Part shown: positions 24,663 to 36,616 of the stretch, piece by piece
How the letters are laid out: each line of letters opens with the position of its first letter
Position numbering within the stretch: position 1 is the stretch's first letter
From: Sporothrix humicola
Taxonomy: Eukaryota > Ascomycota > Sordariomycetes > Ophiostomatales > Ophiostomataceae
NCBI GenBank assembly: GCA_021396245.1
Contig: WNYE01000067.1
Span: 124,001-188,000, forward strand
Reading direction: 5' to 3'
Length of the DNA: 64,000 nucleotides
Translations under genes and position numbers: made by a program
The notes under the pieces: generated by a model
What the model saw: only the letters and a program-made list of their open reading frames with translations
What the model was told of the DNA's origin: nothing
The model's database searches: none

Positions 24663-27600
24663 GGTGCTGTTTCGCGCAACGGCGGCGTAACGTAGCTGGT
24701 GCGCGGTAGCTCACAAAAAGAGCCGTCTTTGTTGGAAGGGAGAGACGATAGAGAGAAACGTGGCGGGGTAGTTGCACAATCAGGAGCGACAACGACGTAA
24801 AATAGGGTTTCTGTTGGGCGTTGCTCAAGCAAGGGTACTAAAACATTGTCGAGCTCGTGGTAGTAGTCGATTCGGAATTTGCCCGCGTGTGTCGCCAAAT
24901 ACTGAAATTCGGAAATGGCGAAGGAGAAAGGAAGATTGTCGATTCTTTGTTCTACCGCCTTGTCTCGTTATAATCCCTGGTTCTGCCTATGTTTTCTCGA
25001 TTTCTTCGTTCTCGTGCGGGACGATATTTCTGTCAGGGTTGGAGGGAGGGCGACAGACTCTTGTGATACGGATCTGCAGGGCGTCGATTCAGACCGAGGA
25101 GGCGTGGCCTGGTTATGGTACCGCTTGTTTCCGTGTGTGATTGAAACGCTGAAACGCAAAACCGACGGCTGATCGTGGTGTCGGTAGGTGTCGTATGTCG
25201 AGGACGTCACGAAGTTGGGAGGACGTATGAGTTGAGGGGGCAGGGATCGAGAAGCCGAGGTGCGCAGAAATTGATTCGAGATAGGGGAGTTGTTTTGGCG
25301 ACGATAGTGGGAGCACAAGGACACGGGACAGCGCAGGAGGGGAATCGAAAAGTGAAAAGGTGGGAAGAAGAAAAAGAAGAACGGAAGCAAAAGAAAGGAG
25401 AAGCGGGATGGATGGAAGGCTGACTTAGATCGGGGCGGTTGAGGCCGGAGGAGGCGGCTGGCTGCTTATAAGAAAGGGGGACAAGAAGAAGAGGAGGGGG
25501 TTTTGGGGGGACGATGGCCTGGCTCCTGGGCTTTTGGGCGGGAGTGTGTGACAGACAACAGCGGCGGGAAGCAGAAACGTGGTGGGTGGATCGTCCAAAG
25601 CAAGGCAGCACGCGAAGGAAGCTGAGGTGCTGGAAAGAAGAAAAAAGGAACGCAGAGAACGCAGAGAAGGGGAAGAAAACGTGTTTTCTCGGTGGGGCGT
25701 GGAGCAGCGATCGCTTTAGGGGCAGACAGACAAAGGGACGAGATTGGCCCTGTTTTGCAAAAATGTCCGAACCATCAATTTGTCGTTCTTTTCCTGGAGT
25801 GATTGCCAAAAAGGTTCGGTATCTGGGGAAAGGATGAGGAGACGCCAGTGGCGGCCAGAGCGCTCCGTTGGTTGGGATGGGGGAATGGGATGCAAACAAG
25901 ATAGGGGACAGAAGGGTGTGAAGCGGGTGTGATCTGGACCCGGCAAAGGCGATGAGATAAAATGAAGCCAAAAATGGAGCAAAATCAGAGGGAGAAGTGG
26001 GATGTGGATTGGAAAGAATGGAATGGGGACGGCGAAAGAAGAAAAGGGGAAGAAATGTGTGACGGGAAAGAGCGGTTCGTAGAAGCCAAATAGAAAGGAA
26101 AATGGAAGGAACGAAGAAGCCAAGAAAGAACAATGGGAAAGTGGACGAGTGGACTAGAGATATGGATAGGAAGGAGCAAAACGCGGGCTATTTTTGTTCT
26201 AAAATGGTTCGCAAGTCGACAAAAACGGGCGGGCCTAATAAGCTTTCGCGTGCCTACGAGGTATTCAATTCAGATACATCTGTCCTGTGCATTTGCTTTT
26301 GCTTCAGCTTCAACGCAGGTGCGCAATGTGCACCTTCCGTCACATTGATTCTGCATTGCAAGGGAAGGCGCAAACACGCACGACGCAATACACAGCAGAC
26401 GTCCAAGGCTTGATCTTGCCCATCCTTCGGCAGTGCTCTTTCCCATTTAGACTCGGACGACAGAGGTTTCGGAAGCGCAGCCCACCTTTCTCTAGCAAGT
26501 ATCTCTTCTTGCCTCCGGAGTTGGCGGTCGCGCTATGTTTTACATACACAGTATTTATTAATTACATACTATTGTTTTTTACACTTCTGTTGGAGGTATC
26601 ACCGTCCTATTGGCAAAGTGAGATAACTTTGGCCGTGAGATATGGAAGACGTAAAAGAAGGTAGGCAATATTACATGTCAGTGTTCTTCACGTTCTTTTC
26701 ATTCTTTTTCTTTTCTTTTTCCAGGCGGCTGAGCCAGGGACAAGGAAATACCGAGCTGCAGGTCTGCAATGCAAGCTCCGTATTAATATTCTAATATTCT
26801 ACAGTGTGCACACCATTCTAAAAAGTGACAAAAGGTAGGTGCGGAAGGGGGCCAGGCCAAGGAAAGGAAGGGACGACAATAACGAAAGGGGCGCTGGTTT
26901 TATTGAGCAATCGCTCACGAGATGAGAAAGTGGGAAAGAACCCCGGCATTCAGGCACTGAAAGGGGAAAGAGAGCGGGGGGTGCCACCCACAAAGGTCGA
27001 CGATGAATGGAGAGAGACCCCTCCAGCGACGTCTTTATTGGTCCTTCCTGTTGGCAATCTGGCAGTCAATCAGTTTCGCTATTTCCCTTTCGCAGCGTCC
27101 GCTTATTTATTCGCCCCCCAATTCCCCTGGAAGTTACAGCACCCAAAACTCCCCAAAAATGCACCCCAAACAAACATGTGGCAGGGCAGGCAAGCATCCT
27201 CCAGCGTTTCGGGTGCTGCAGCGTGGCTCGAAACAAGACCAACAAGAGGGAAAAGGGGGCGGGATGGGTGTGTGGGAAACGTGGGAGAAAACCAATGACT
27301 AGTGGGACTTTTTAAAGCAGGGATAAGTTTGCCTGGTTTGCGCACATGGCACTTGACGCGTGTTGGTTCGATAGCAGTGGGAGCCAGGGGGAAGAAAGTG
27401 TGGGGACAATGGACAAGAGGGACAGAGGGACATGACAAAGAGGGAAGGATAGGCGGTTCTTCATGTGAGTTTGCATAATGCAGGCAGGAGTGACCCAGCG
27501 AAAGTGGACAGTGTGTGCAAAGGCCAGGATCAGCAATTTGCGCTGTAATTTGGAGGCGGCCACAGCTTCGGGCACATTTGGCCAGTGCGTTGTTGAAATG

Positions 27601-30600
27601 ACACAGAAATGCGACGTGTTACAGTCTTTTCTTCAGATGTTTTGTGATAATGCGTTCTCAAGTATAAGTACTCAGGACGGGCAGTTTTCGAGGTTCGTTC
27701 CTGTGTACAGTGAGAATGCGGAAGTCGCTGGGCTGCAAACGGAGAGGAAGGAGCGGCTGTGGCAGAGAATAGTGATAGATGTTGTGCAAGATCCTTCCTG
27801 CCTCCTGAAGTAATTCGCATAAACTCTACTGTAATACAAGGAAGTAACTGTATCGCACTTGCAGTAAACGGTGGTAACCGGCAGCAATAAACGGTGGTCG
27901 GCACATGGCAAGTTGACAAGTGATGAGATGCGACAGAAATAGATGTTTGCCGGGGGGTCAGATGGGCATTGCAATGCTTGATTGCTCGGCACGTCGTAAG
28001 ATAGCATAGCACAGGATGCGTGTATCTTACAGTACGACGTACGGAGTGCTCGTTTGGCTTGCCATTGATGCACGTAGCGATGTGAGACAGGGAATACAGT
28101 GAGTGCAGGAAGGACTGGATACATTACAGGCCACGAGAACAGACGGGATGCTTGTCAGCAGAAAACTGCAAGAAACGCGACCCTGTCTTCAAACGGACAC
28201 AGGGCCTCCGGGGTGGAAAAGCGGTGGCAGGGCTAGGACCGCGAGCCGGGGGGCAGGCGTCAGAAACAGGCCTTGCCGGATGGGGTGGAGAGTGATGGAG
28301 ATGCGTACGCGAACAGATGTTGCTAGCAAGGCTAGGCATCTGTGCGCATGGAGAGGGTGGAGAGAGGTGAATCGCCGCTCGTCAAGGTGAAGACAAAGGC
28401 AGAAAAGAGAGACATGGACTCTATGACCTCGGATGAACGGCCAACATCAGTGAGAAAATGAGATCGAAAAGAAGAAATACCAGTAGAAAAAGACTGGGCG
28501 AAAGAGGGCATCAAAAGGAAAAGGATGTGCTTCTAGAAAGACTGTCAATCGCTCTCACCGTCCCAAGAAGCCCAAGACACGATGCCAGATGAATTGCTAG
28601 CTGGATCCGGACGGGTATTCGCAGACTTAAAAATCCGCCGTCACGGAGACCCCGAACTGACGCTCCACTTTTTCGCGTGCGTCTGGAAACTGTCTTTGCT
28701 TCTTCCTTTGCTTCCTTTCTTCCTTCCATCTCATTTTTTACGGAGCTTTGTCTCTGTTACTCTTTTTTTCGGCATTTTCAGGGCCAGACTGCTCAGCACT
28801 AAGATACCAAACGGCTGTCTCACCGGTCTCTGGGGCGAGATTGTGTCTCTGATTTAGCGGCCAGTCCAGGTACTGGCCAGGAACGGTGTTTTCGTTCAGG
28901 TACAGATGCTCATGGCCCTACCGGGAGAGGCCAAGAACTACGATTTATCTGGCACTGGGCCGATTAATTAAGACATGCGACGGAATATGCTGGGCCAACA
29001 AAACGGAAAGACGGTCGGGTCGTTTAGTCGTTCTTGCCCTAATACTGGGAGGTCCGCAAACGTGGAAGCGAGGCGCCAAGGGGCACGCGAGAGGCGAAAA
29101 ATCGTGCCGCAACCGCTCCTATCACACAAATTGGTGTCGAGGATAAAAGCTTCCGGCATGGCATGCACCCTTCACGAGAATGAGAATCAGAGAACACCTT
29201 CTGGGCGCTTGTCTTGTCATGCAGAAATGGTGTGCATTTGCAGATAGTGTGCATCGTAGCTGCCATGAGGATTGCGGATATTGCGGGATGCGGAAAGGCT
29301 CTTGCCTCGGGCGAAAATGGTGCAGATAATGTAATCCAGACACAAAGGGAGCAAATGGAAAGAGGTGCATATTTAGACGAGGCAGTTGCGACGGACCCAT
29401 GTCGCCAGCCACGTGTGATAGAGTGCTGCAGCTTCCCAGATTGGGGCTTGGCGCATGGCAAGCCTGAAGGTTTTGGAGACGAAACGAAGACACGGCAAAA
29501 AGCAATGGAAATTGAGATTGCAAATATGAAATCAACATCCAGAAAAATATGAGAAAGTACGGGCGGATGCAAGGAGGGCTCGTCAAAGGAAAAAGCAAAC
29601 AAAATCGACGCCAGATGCCAATATTGCGACGACAGTACGCATGGCGGCTGGGAATAACCACGGGCGAGACCAAGGGGCCAGTGCAACGCCGGCGAGAGAA
29701 ACCCGATAAAAATGATTTCACGCGAGCAAAGCAACGAGAACGGCGTCTAAGTGTGGATTAATTCGAAACAGAAGAAAGGGAAAACGTCAAAGTGTCAAGC
29801 CTCAAGCGTCAATATCAGCGCTATCAAGATACATGGACCACTTGGTCCCAATAGAATGGGAAAGAGCGGGAGGAGGAGAGGCAAGAGCGGAAATCAAGAG
29901 AGAAAATATGGAAAAATTAAGAAAAGGCGGGCCCCTGCCACGTGGAATAAAGAGCCTCTGGGAAGGAGCCAGATCGGAGTGGACGGAGGAGACCCTCTTT
30001 CTTTACCTCTTTCCCTCTTTCCGTCGTCCCTATTGCCTTTCCCAGCCGATTTATTTTGCCTCTGGCGTACCTGCCGCTCTGCCGTCGTTACAGAGCCCGC
30101 CCGGGCCTCGATGCTTGAGTGTGGATTGAATCAGCACCTTCCTCGTTTGTTCGAGTCTTGGCATCCAGAGTCTGGACCTTTCTCCTTTCTTGCGAGGTGC
30201 TGTCTTTTGACTTGTCTCTATTGTTTTGTCCGCTTTCAGATAGCCCGGATGGTTGCTGGTAAGCTTCTTGGTGATATCGAGCAGTCAATGTTTAAGCCAC
30301 CGTTGGGCACCCGTCTCAGTCAGGCATTACATATTGTGCATATTCATCCTTCCTGCAAGCCACTGGTACTTTTGTACGTTATATTGATGCATTCTTTGCC
30401 GCAAGGATCTGTCCAAACGAGCTGTGTTCTCGACGGCATTTTTCGACTCTCATACATTTAGGATCTTTCGATACTCATGCATCCATCGGCAGCCACCCTC
30501 CTTTGGCAGACTACACAGTACGCCTTGCCGTGCTTTGTGATATTCAAAGTCAGCAAGTTTGTTCCGATATACCTCCAAGTATGTCGTACGTTGTAGTTGT

Positions 30601-31524
30601 TTCCCAAACAATAATTCGTGTAAAACAAACCCAATTCAGCCCAGCGATGCCAAGTGCTTTCGTCCGTGCAATCATCCACACCGCATCCATTTTCCTATGT
30701 ATTTGTCACGTCTTTGCTCCCGTTCTAAATCCTCCGAAATCTGCCAGGTCACTAAATCTTTTCTTAATTCCATTTTACCATGAGCTGCAAAGGTAAATCA
30801 AAGCATAGCTCGGGCGCAGCGCGTACTGTGTACGGATCTTCCTCTTTTCTTGGCGGACATGGACCATCATACTTTCTACCCGGCCATCCCACCCCCTGCT
30901 ATCAACCCTTGACATCTTCTGGAACACTTCTATCGCCAGCCAAACCGGGATGGCTGACACAGAAGCAAGGGGTGAGGAAGCAAGGAGAAATTTTGACACA
31001 ACTACAATGTCCTATCAAACTATTGGATATGGCAAACGACGTAAACACCTTAGTTTTGTACCCCCTAATCCACGACGTAAATAAGAGGACAAGACACATG
31101 GCACAGGGGCACAAAGAAGGCACGAACGACATGTGTACGACTTGCGCCGCGTGGCCTTGCCCTCGATTCTCCAAAGACCAAAATAGAGAGCAAACGAATG
31201 CAACACTCATGCAGTTCGTTTATGCATCCGGTCTATGAGAAAGGCAAGGATTGCCGGCTGCTGCGTTAGTTAGCGACGGCCAAGACGGCCAACAACAGAA
31301 CGGTCGATGTAGGGAGTGACGGCAAGGCCGAAAGACTGGTAGGTGAAAGGACCAAATAGTCGCACAACACTCCCAAGGGAAGAGCTTCGTTCTATGTTGT
31401 ATGTTAATTGTTGATTGTTGACTGTATGACAAATTATACCCAGTAACGCCAGCTCGCTCACTCATTTCTCATGCTATACCCCGTTCCCCATTCTGTGGAT
31501 CTCGCCCGCTCGCCTGCCCAACAT
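24663..31524. other. 6.9-kb stretch with no supported gene
   Basis: The kinase-proximal part (about 24900-26200) is strongly purine-rich on the plus strand, so CT-rich on the kinase's sense strand, and probably forms its promoter and leader. Open frames of 200 to 308 codons here (25207-26133 minus, 29039-29734 minus, 29751-30461 plus) are low-complexity or resemble nothing known, and they lack the GC-ending codons of the real genes. A short direct repeat TAAACGGTGGT occurs twice at about 27865-27900. I find no tRNA signature, transposase or terminal repeats. The region may hold noncoding transcripts, but nothing in the sequence proves it. Confidence 0.5.
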
Positions 31525-32217
31525 CTAACCAAACATGCCGCCGTCGTCCTCCTCTTCGTCGTCGTCTGGTACCACCACCTGCTTCTTCTTTGTCAGGTCT
31601 GTCCGGCACAGCGGACAGCTGCCCTTGGTCAACAGCCAGGGCCCGACGCACTCAAGGTCGAAGCGGTGGCTTGCGTGGCACGGCAGCTCAACGACTAACG
31701 CATATTGGTCGTTGAGGTAGGGCTCGACACAGATAGGGCACGATTCGTCCTTGCCAAGACGCTTCTTGGGGACGCGGTCGAGGGTGTCGAGGTACTCTTG
31801 CGAGACGCCCAAGATCTCCCGTGGCGGGTCGGCAATCTGCTGCTCAAGCTGGCCGGCCAGCTGCTCGAGAAGGTCGCGGTTGGCGGCGTTGGGGCTGTCG
31901 GGGAGCAGCGTAAGCATCTGGTCCTGGACGAGGCGGAAGACGGCGGCAACGTCGACGGGCGTGGGCGTGGCATGAGGGTTGTTGTGCGTGTCGTCGGCCT
32001 GTGCGCCGGCCGCCGTCGCTGTCGACACGTTGTTGAGATGCGCCGTAAACGTGGACATGTCGATTTGGCGGCGCCGGCGGGGCGCCGACGACGGCTTGAT
32101 ATTGTGCTCGACTGGGTTGGTTAGCGGGGTCAATGTCAGGGCCGCGATGCACATGGAATTCCTGAGAATCCAGTGGCAAACGAGCGAATGTACGTTACCC
32201 TCGTATTGTGTAGCCAT
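31525..32217 (-). CDS. RING-finger protein, probable E3 ubiquitin ligase
   Basis: Two exons on the minus strand, 32217-32199 (19 nt) and 32111-31525, with an 87-nt intron (GTAACG..CAG), encode 201 residues. Using the nearer CAG at 32161-32163 would hit a stop after eight codons, so I chose the acceptor that reads MATQYE-VEHNIKPSS. The RING finger spans 131-175: C131-x2-C134-x16-C151-x3-H155-x2-D158-x2-C161-x10-C172-x2-C175. The usual second histidine of a RING-H2 is aspartate here, which can still bind zinc. A helical segment (~58-118) precedes it, and an acidic DDDEEEDDGG tail follows. The gene is divergent from FMP52 across 760 bp. The ubiquitin-ligase role is inferred from the fold; the substrate is unknown. 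Confidence 0.85.
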   Translation of the reverse strand: MATQYEGNVHSLVCHWILRNSMCIAALTLTPLTNPVEHNIKPSSAPRRRRQIDMSTFTAHLNNVSTATAAGAQADDTHNNPHATPTPVDVAAVFRLVQDQMLTLLPDSPNAANRDLLEQLAGQLEQQIADPPREILGVSQEYLDTLDRVPKKRLGKDESCPICVEPYLNDQYALVVELPCHASHRFDLECVGPWLLTKGSCPLCRTDLTKKKQVVVPDDDEEEDDGGMFG

Positions 32218-32978
32218 TGTGGTCAATGTGTTGTTGGAAAGTGGCAGAAAGTGAAAGAGCTCAAGTGAAGCTCGAGATGCAGTGTTGACGACCGCCCCAA
32301 ATGCACAGGTGCGGCGCGGGGCTCGTGCTGGCGCCAGCGAATGCGGCAGGCGCGATGAATTGAGTGCGGGAAGGCGCCAGGCAGCGCGTGCGTTGACGCA
32401 AGAGCCACCCAAAAGCCAGCAGGCAGGTGCTCTTCCTGCGTGGCTTCCAGAAACACAGAGGCTCAATTAGATTAAAATTTAGTGTCCGGCAGTGTGCCAT
32501 TCCGGCGGATTTAACAGCTCTTTCAGGGCCCTGCTCCACTATTACACACAGGTCGCCCACCGTAAAGACCGAGCTTTCAGCGCAGCTCGCGAGATTCTCG
32601 TGCTGCCAGCTGCTGGAATGGGCACGTGATAGCTGTTTCTGGAAAGAGCGCTGTGTCAGGTCCCAGTAAATACCGATGACGCCAGCAAGCATCGGCACAA
32701 CTATCACAGGGAGGACATGTCGAAAAATACGCGGGGAGCAGCGGAAAGTGTCCGACAATCCAGATAAAAAGCCCATTGTGCCCGCCAGACTGTCTTTCTG
32801 ACACGAAACTGACCGTCAAAGTCATCTCTACGCATCGGCATTGCCATTGACATCAACCGTCCTCTTTTTCAATCCAAAAGTCAAGCTTCAAGTCGAAGAT
32901 AAGACTATCCCTTGATACACAGCTTTTTCCCTCCCTCATATTCTCTCTTCACCTTCTATCTTCCTCATTACCACTACC
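32218..32978. promoter_or_regulatory. Shared divergent promoter, RING gene and FMP52
   Basis: 760 bp lie between the two start codons. It contains a CACGTG E-box at 32623-32628 and a CT-rich leader (32925-32975) before the FMP52 ATG, whose context is TACCATGG. No other gene is seen. Confidence 0.5.
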
Positions 32979-33728
32979 ATGGCTGCTGCACCCATCTCAT
33001 CGGCCGTCTTTGGCGCTACGGGCCTTGTCGGCGCCCACCTTGTGACATCGCTGCTGAGCCTCGATGCTTTTGGCACTGTCCACACGATCACGCGCCGCTC
33101 TCCGAAGCAGGCATCTGACGCCGCGCTGTCCAAGAAGCTCGACGCCGTTGTCGAGAAGGACACGGAGCAGTGGGTGCCCAAGTTCAAGGAGATTGTGGCC
33201 ACGACGACGAGCGCGACGCCCGCCTCGGTCCCCTATGTCTTTTCGGCTCTCGGAACGACGCGCGTCGCGGCCGGCGGCATTGCCAATCAGTGGAAGATCG
33301 ACCACGACCTCAACGTGGAGATTGCAAAGGCCGCCAAGGCCGCGGGCGTCAAGACGTTTGTGTTTGTGTCGAGCGCCGGCACGCGGTCGCTGATGGCGCG
33401 CGGTCTCCCCTACTCGAAAATGAAGAACGGCGTCGAGGACTCGATCAAGGAGCTCGGCTTCGACCAGGCCATTATCCTCAAGCCGGGCCTGATCCTGGGC
33501 GACCGCGAGGTCGAGCACCAGGGCGCGGGCGTGTTCAAGGCGCTCGTGGGCGCGACAAAGTCTGTGTCCAAGGCGTGGCACGACAGCCTCGGTCAAGACG
33601 CCGACGTCATTGCCAAGGCTGCGGCACATGCGGCGCTCCTGGCATCTCAGGGCAAGGCCCCGTCGACGTACTGGGAGGTCGAGGTCGCCGACATTGTGCG
33701 GCTCGGCCGTGACGAGTGGAAGTTTTGA
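32979..33728 (+). CDS. FMP52: FMP52-like NAD(P)-binding protein, mitochondrial outer membrane
   Basis: A single exon encodes 249 residues. It belongs to the atypical short-chain dehydrogenase/reductase family that includes yeast Fmp52 and human HTATIP2/TIP30. The nucleotide-binding motif FGATGLVGAHLV is at ~10-21. FSALGTTR (~88) and FVFVSSAGTRS (~127) follow, and the YSKMKNGVE segment (~147) supplies the Tyr-x3-Lys pair. ILKPGLILGDRE near 167 is also typical. Length and start agree with fungal FMP52 proteins, which are annotated at the mitochondrial outer membrane. Its enzymatic substrate is not established. Confidence 0.93.
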   Translation: MAAAPISSAVFGATGLVGAHLVTSLLSLDAFGTVHTITRRSPKQASDAALSKKLDAVVEKDTEQWVPKFKEIVATTTSATPASVPYVFSALGTTRVAAGGIANQWKIDHDLNVEIAKAAKAAGVKTFVFVSSAGTRSLMARGLPYSKMKNGVEDSIKELGFDQAIILKPGLILGDREVEHQGAGVFKALVGATKSVSKAWHDSLGQDADVIAKAAAHAALLASQGKAPSTYWEVEVADIVRLGRDEWKF

Positions 33729-34586
33729 GGGAAGATGGGCGAAGATGCGAGAAACCGAGAAGACGCGAGAAGACACGGCGTCCGTCGGACAAAACGCCGG
33801 ACGAAGAGAGACGATTGACGGGATAACGGATAACGGAACGATTGTTGTGAATGCGGGACGACGGCTTATTTGAAGGTCCCCCCTCTTTTTTTGCATTTGT
33901 TTTTGTATTTCCTTTCCGGGCCATATCCCGAAGTTGCATTTTGCCTTTTTTTGCTGCATTTGTCCAATGAGATACACCATAGTTTCGTACCAATTTGAAG
34001 GATCAGTCAGATTTAATATCGGTGTCTGTTACACTTGAATACGCAGTACCGTGTATTGCCCGTATTCCACCACCGAGCATCCGTCTGCTGAGAATATGCC
34101 TTTTGCCTGTCAGCATGCCCCATGTCAGAATTGTCAGCATCCCCACGCTCACCAGCATCCTTGCCTTGGCATGGAGTCGAATCATTAGTGAAGGATCAAG
34201 GAGCAGATGTCATGAAGCTTAGCACCCGTCCTATTTCCATCGCGTCTCATCTTGTCATCTTGATACGGAGGACAAAGGGTCTCTTGTAACAACCCTTCCT
34301 TCACGGACTTTTCCGTTGACTTTACAGCTCCGAAGTATCACGAGACCAGTGTATGTTGCGTGTGGACTCTAACCTACATCGAAAATGGACATGTATTTCT
34401 CGTCTAAAATTACAGGTGGTCCCATGAGTTTGGGAAAAGCAGCAATCTATTTTTTTTCCTTTAAGAATAAAAAATAAAAATCCGACACTGCTTCTACATT
34501 ATATCTAGAAAATTGCCTGAACAGTTTCCTAAAATGCGTGACAAAAAGATGCTTCTCAACAACAATGCTTTCTCGCTCGTAGCCGG
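33729..34586. other. Intergenic, convergent 3' region
   Basis: About 860 bases of 3' flanking sequence for FMP52 and the small cysteine protein, AT-rich near 34440-34510. No gene is supported. Confidence 0.6.
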
Positions 34587-35027
34587 TCACTCTCTCGATC
34601 TATAGCCATCATCGCTGTTCTTCACTCCGCCGTCGCCCATGTAGTCATCGTCTTCCGAGTCTTCACCTTCACTGCCCGAGCCCGAGTCTGTATCAGAAAC
34701 AGCACTGCTTTTATCTTCAGAGTCTTCGTCGTCATCTTCGTTTTCGTCATCAGAGTTTTTGTCGTTGTTATCACAACGCTCCTCCCCACTGTCGCTTTCT
34801 TCGGGCTTCTCCAAGCTCCTCAACCAGAGCCGCTGGCTTCGTCGGATCCTTGGGGGCGGCTCGCAAGTATCACAGGGCCCAGGAACAGCTGTCTCGCCAA
34901 TGGCCTTTTCTACCTTGCAGGGCAGCTTTTGGTCGTGGCGGCCGCAAAAGACGGTGCCAACGAGGCTAGAGTCAATGTAGGCTTTGCAGGCCTCGCAGTA
35001 TGTGATATTGTACCAAGTGGTGCACAT
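34587..35027 (-). CDS. Small hypothetical protein: Cys-rich N-terminus, acidic tail
   Basis: The frame starts at an ATG and encodes 146 residues. The first ~57 residues carry six cysteines plus a histidine: C2, C11, C14, C28, H31, C37 and the pair CDTC at 52-55. They are spaced as in a small zinc-binding or disulfide-rich module, and many fungal hypothetical proteins begin in a similar way. A basic patch RIRRSQRLWLR follows, then ~70 residues of Asp/Glu/Ser (DDENEDDDEDSEDK and similar). I do not recognise the family. There is no signal peptide, so secretion is unlikely. Codon use is less GC-biased than in the housekeeping genes, which fits a fast-evolving or lineage-specific gene. An additional 5' exon cannot be excluded. 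Confidence 0.55.
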   Translation of the reverse strand: MCTTWYNITYCEACKAYIDSSLVGTVFCGRHDQKLPCKVEKAIGETAVPGPCDTCEPPPRIRRSQRLWLRSLEKPEESDSGEERCDNNDKNSDDENEDDDEDSEDKSSAVSDTDSGSGSEGEDSEDDDYMGDGGVKNSDDGYRSRE

Positions 35028-36616
35028 AGTGGTGATGAGTGGCTGGCAAATTGCACTTTGTAAAGGCCACTTTCTTTGATCTGTTTACCTGCAGACAGTA
35101 TCACGTTGTATTTTATGGTGTGCCGTTCTGTAGACAGGCCTGTTCGGGCGGCATTTGAACTAATGATTTTGATATTGTGGTCTTTGATGATCATAGAGGA
35201 CGACGTAGATGCAGCAGATGCACGCCGTAAAGAAGAAATTATCATATGGCTTTGACCCCCCATCAGCATAGATCAATTGCATCTACAATGCAGATTAGTG
35301 AATTGCAAACCGCTGCGGTCATGGTACTCATTGGAATATTCACTCTTGACGTGCAAACACCTACCGTTTGAAAAAATGTATTTCCACATGTGAGTCCATT
35401 TGAGTTTACTTTATCTCAGTGCTCCTATTTTATATCTACAGATCCTCTTCCAATAAAAGAAATAGAAAATAAAAGTGACAAGTATAAGGGATTAAAAAAC
35501 TAAAATACAGGACGATGATATACATAATACATAAAAGTGATACACAGATAGTGACCAGGGTAGAAAACGACTTTCTTCTAGTACACAAACCGTCTGTATC
35601 TAAAAAGGCGGACTCTATCCTGGCGTCATGTCAAACCGATCTTCCGCTAGAATGAAGATTGTTCAGCACAAGTAGAAGAAGGAAAACAAACGGCTTCCAT
35701 GTCAACTAAAATAATTACAATAATATAATGATAGCAACAGCGACTTGATATGTAAAGACACGTGACATGCATCATTCCACACCTTATTCCACATATTGTA
35801 CCCCCTAGCCAGTGCGATGCCGAATGAAACGACATAGCCGAATTGGCCTTGTTTTCTGGCGCGGCGTCTTGAGACATGCGTTCGGACAGGCGGCACAGAC
35901 TGGAACAGTTCGTGTACAGCCCTGCCATGTCCATTTTCTTGAATTTACTTGGATCTTCTTGGACACCAGCCTTTTTCTTCACTGGAAGTGTGACGAGTTA
36001 CGGAGAAATTAACGAGAAATAGAATTGCAATGGTACTGCGCTCTGCTTTTTTCTCCTTCAACGACCCAAGTCACTATCATTCTTTGAACCGAATCCTATC
36101 ACGCGTGCCAGGGTAAAACCAGGGAATAAAATATAATATAAAAATAAAAAGGGTGGAAACAGAAGCGAGAATCGTTAAAAATACGTACGAGGCCGAGAAA
36201 ATGCAGACCGAACAAAAATTAAACATGAATGAAAGGGGAGAATCAACCCGAAATAAACACCACCCTTGGGACAGGGAAACATAATAATAGGGTAAACGCA
36301 AAACACAAAACTCCCGCGGAAATAGCACCCATTGTATGGAATGTATCAATCAAATCATCCTTTCCTCCCCTGGGCGCAAAAAAAGCAGACAAATTTTGAC
36401 TGATAATGGAAACAAGGTTGCTTCTCATTTCATGTAAAGTGGTGTAAAGTGGTGTGTAAAGTGGCCAAATATGGCAGTAAAAGTATGAAGAAATAGCGAG
36501 ATATGTTTGGTAAATATGTATATGGTGGCGGACAGTGGATGTGGTGTGATGGTGGTGGATGGCAGTGTAATAATAAAGGTAGGATATTGCCAAACTCATA
36601 AGAGCGGCTCATCTAG
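35028..36616. other. Intergenic, 1.6 kb, AT-rich
   Basis: AT-rich stretches occur at about 35400-35560 and 36100-36230. A small tandem repeat of GTAAAGTGGT lies at 36434-36464 (three copies, the last irregular). A CACGTG motif is at 35759-35764. Open frames are short and unlike known proteins. Confidence 0.55.

Noticed and set aside
25207..26133. 308-codon minus-strand open frame
   Set aside because: The sequence is CT-rich and low in complexity, has no known domain, and lies in the kinase leader. It looks like a frame kept open by base composition.
29039..29734. 231-codon minus-strand frame in the gene-poor stretch
   Set aside because: No similarity, no GC-ending codon bias and no promoter structure. 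Several overlapping frames of similar quality exist here.
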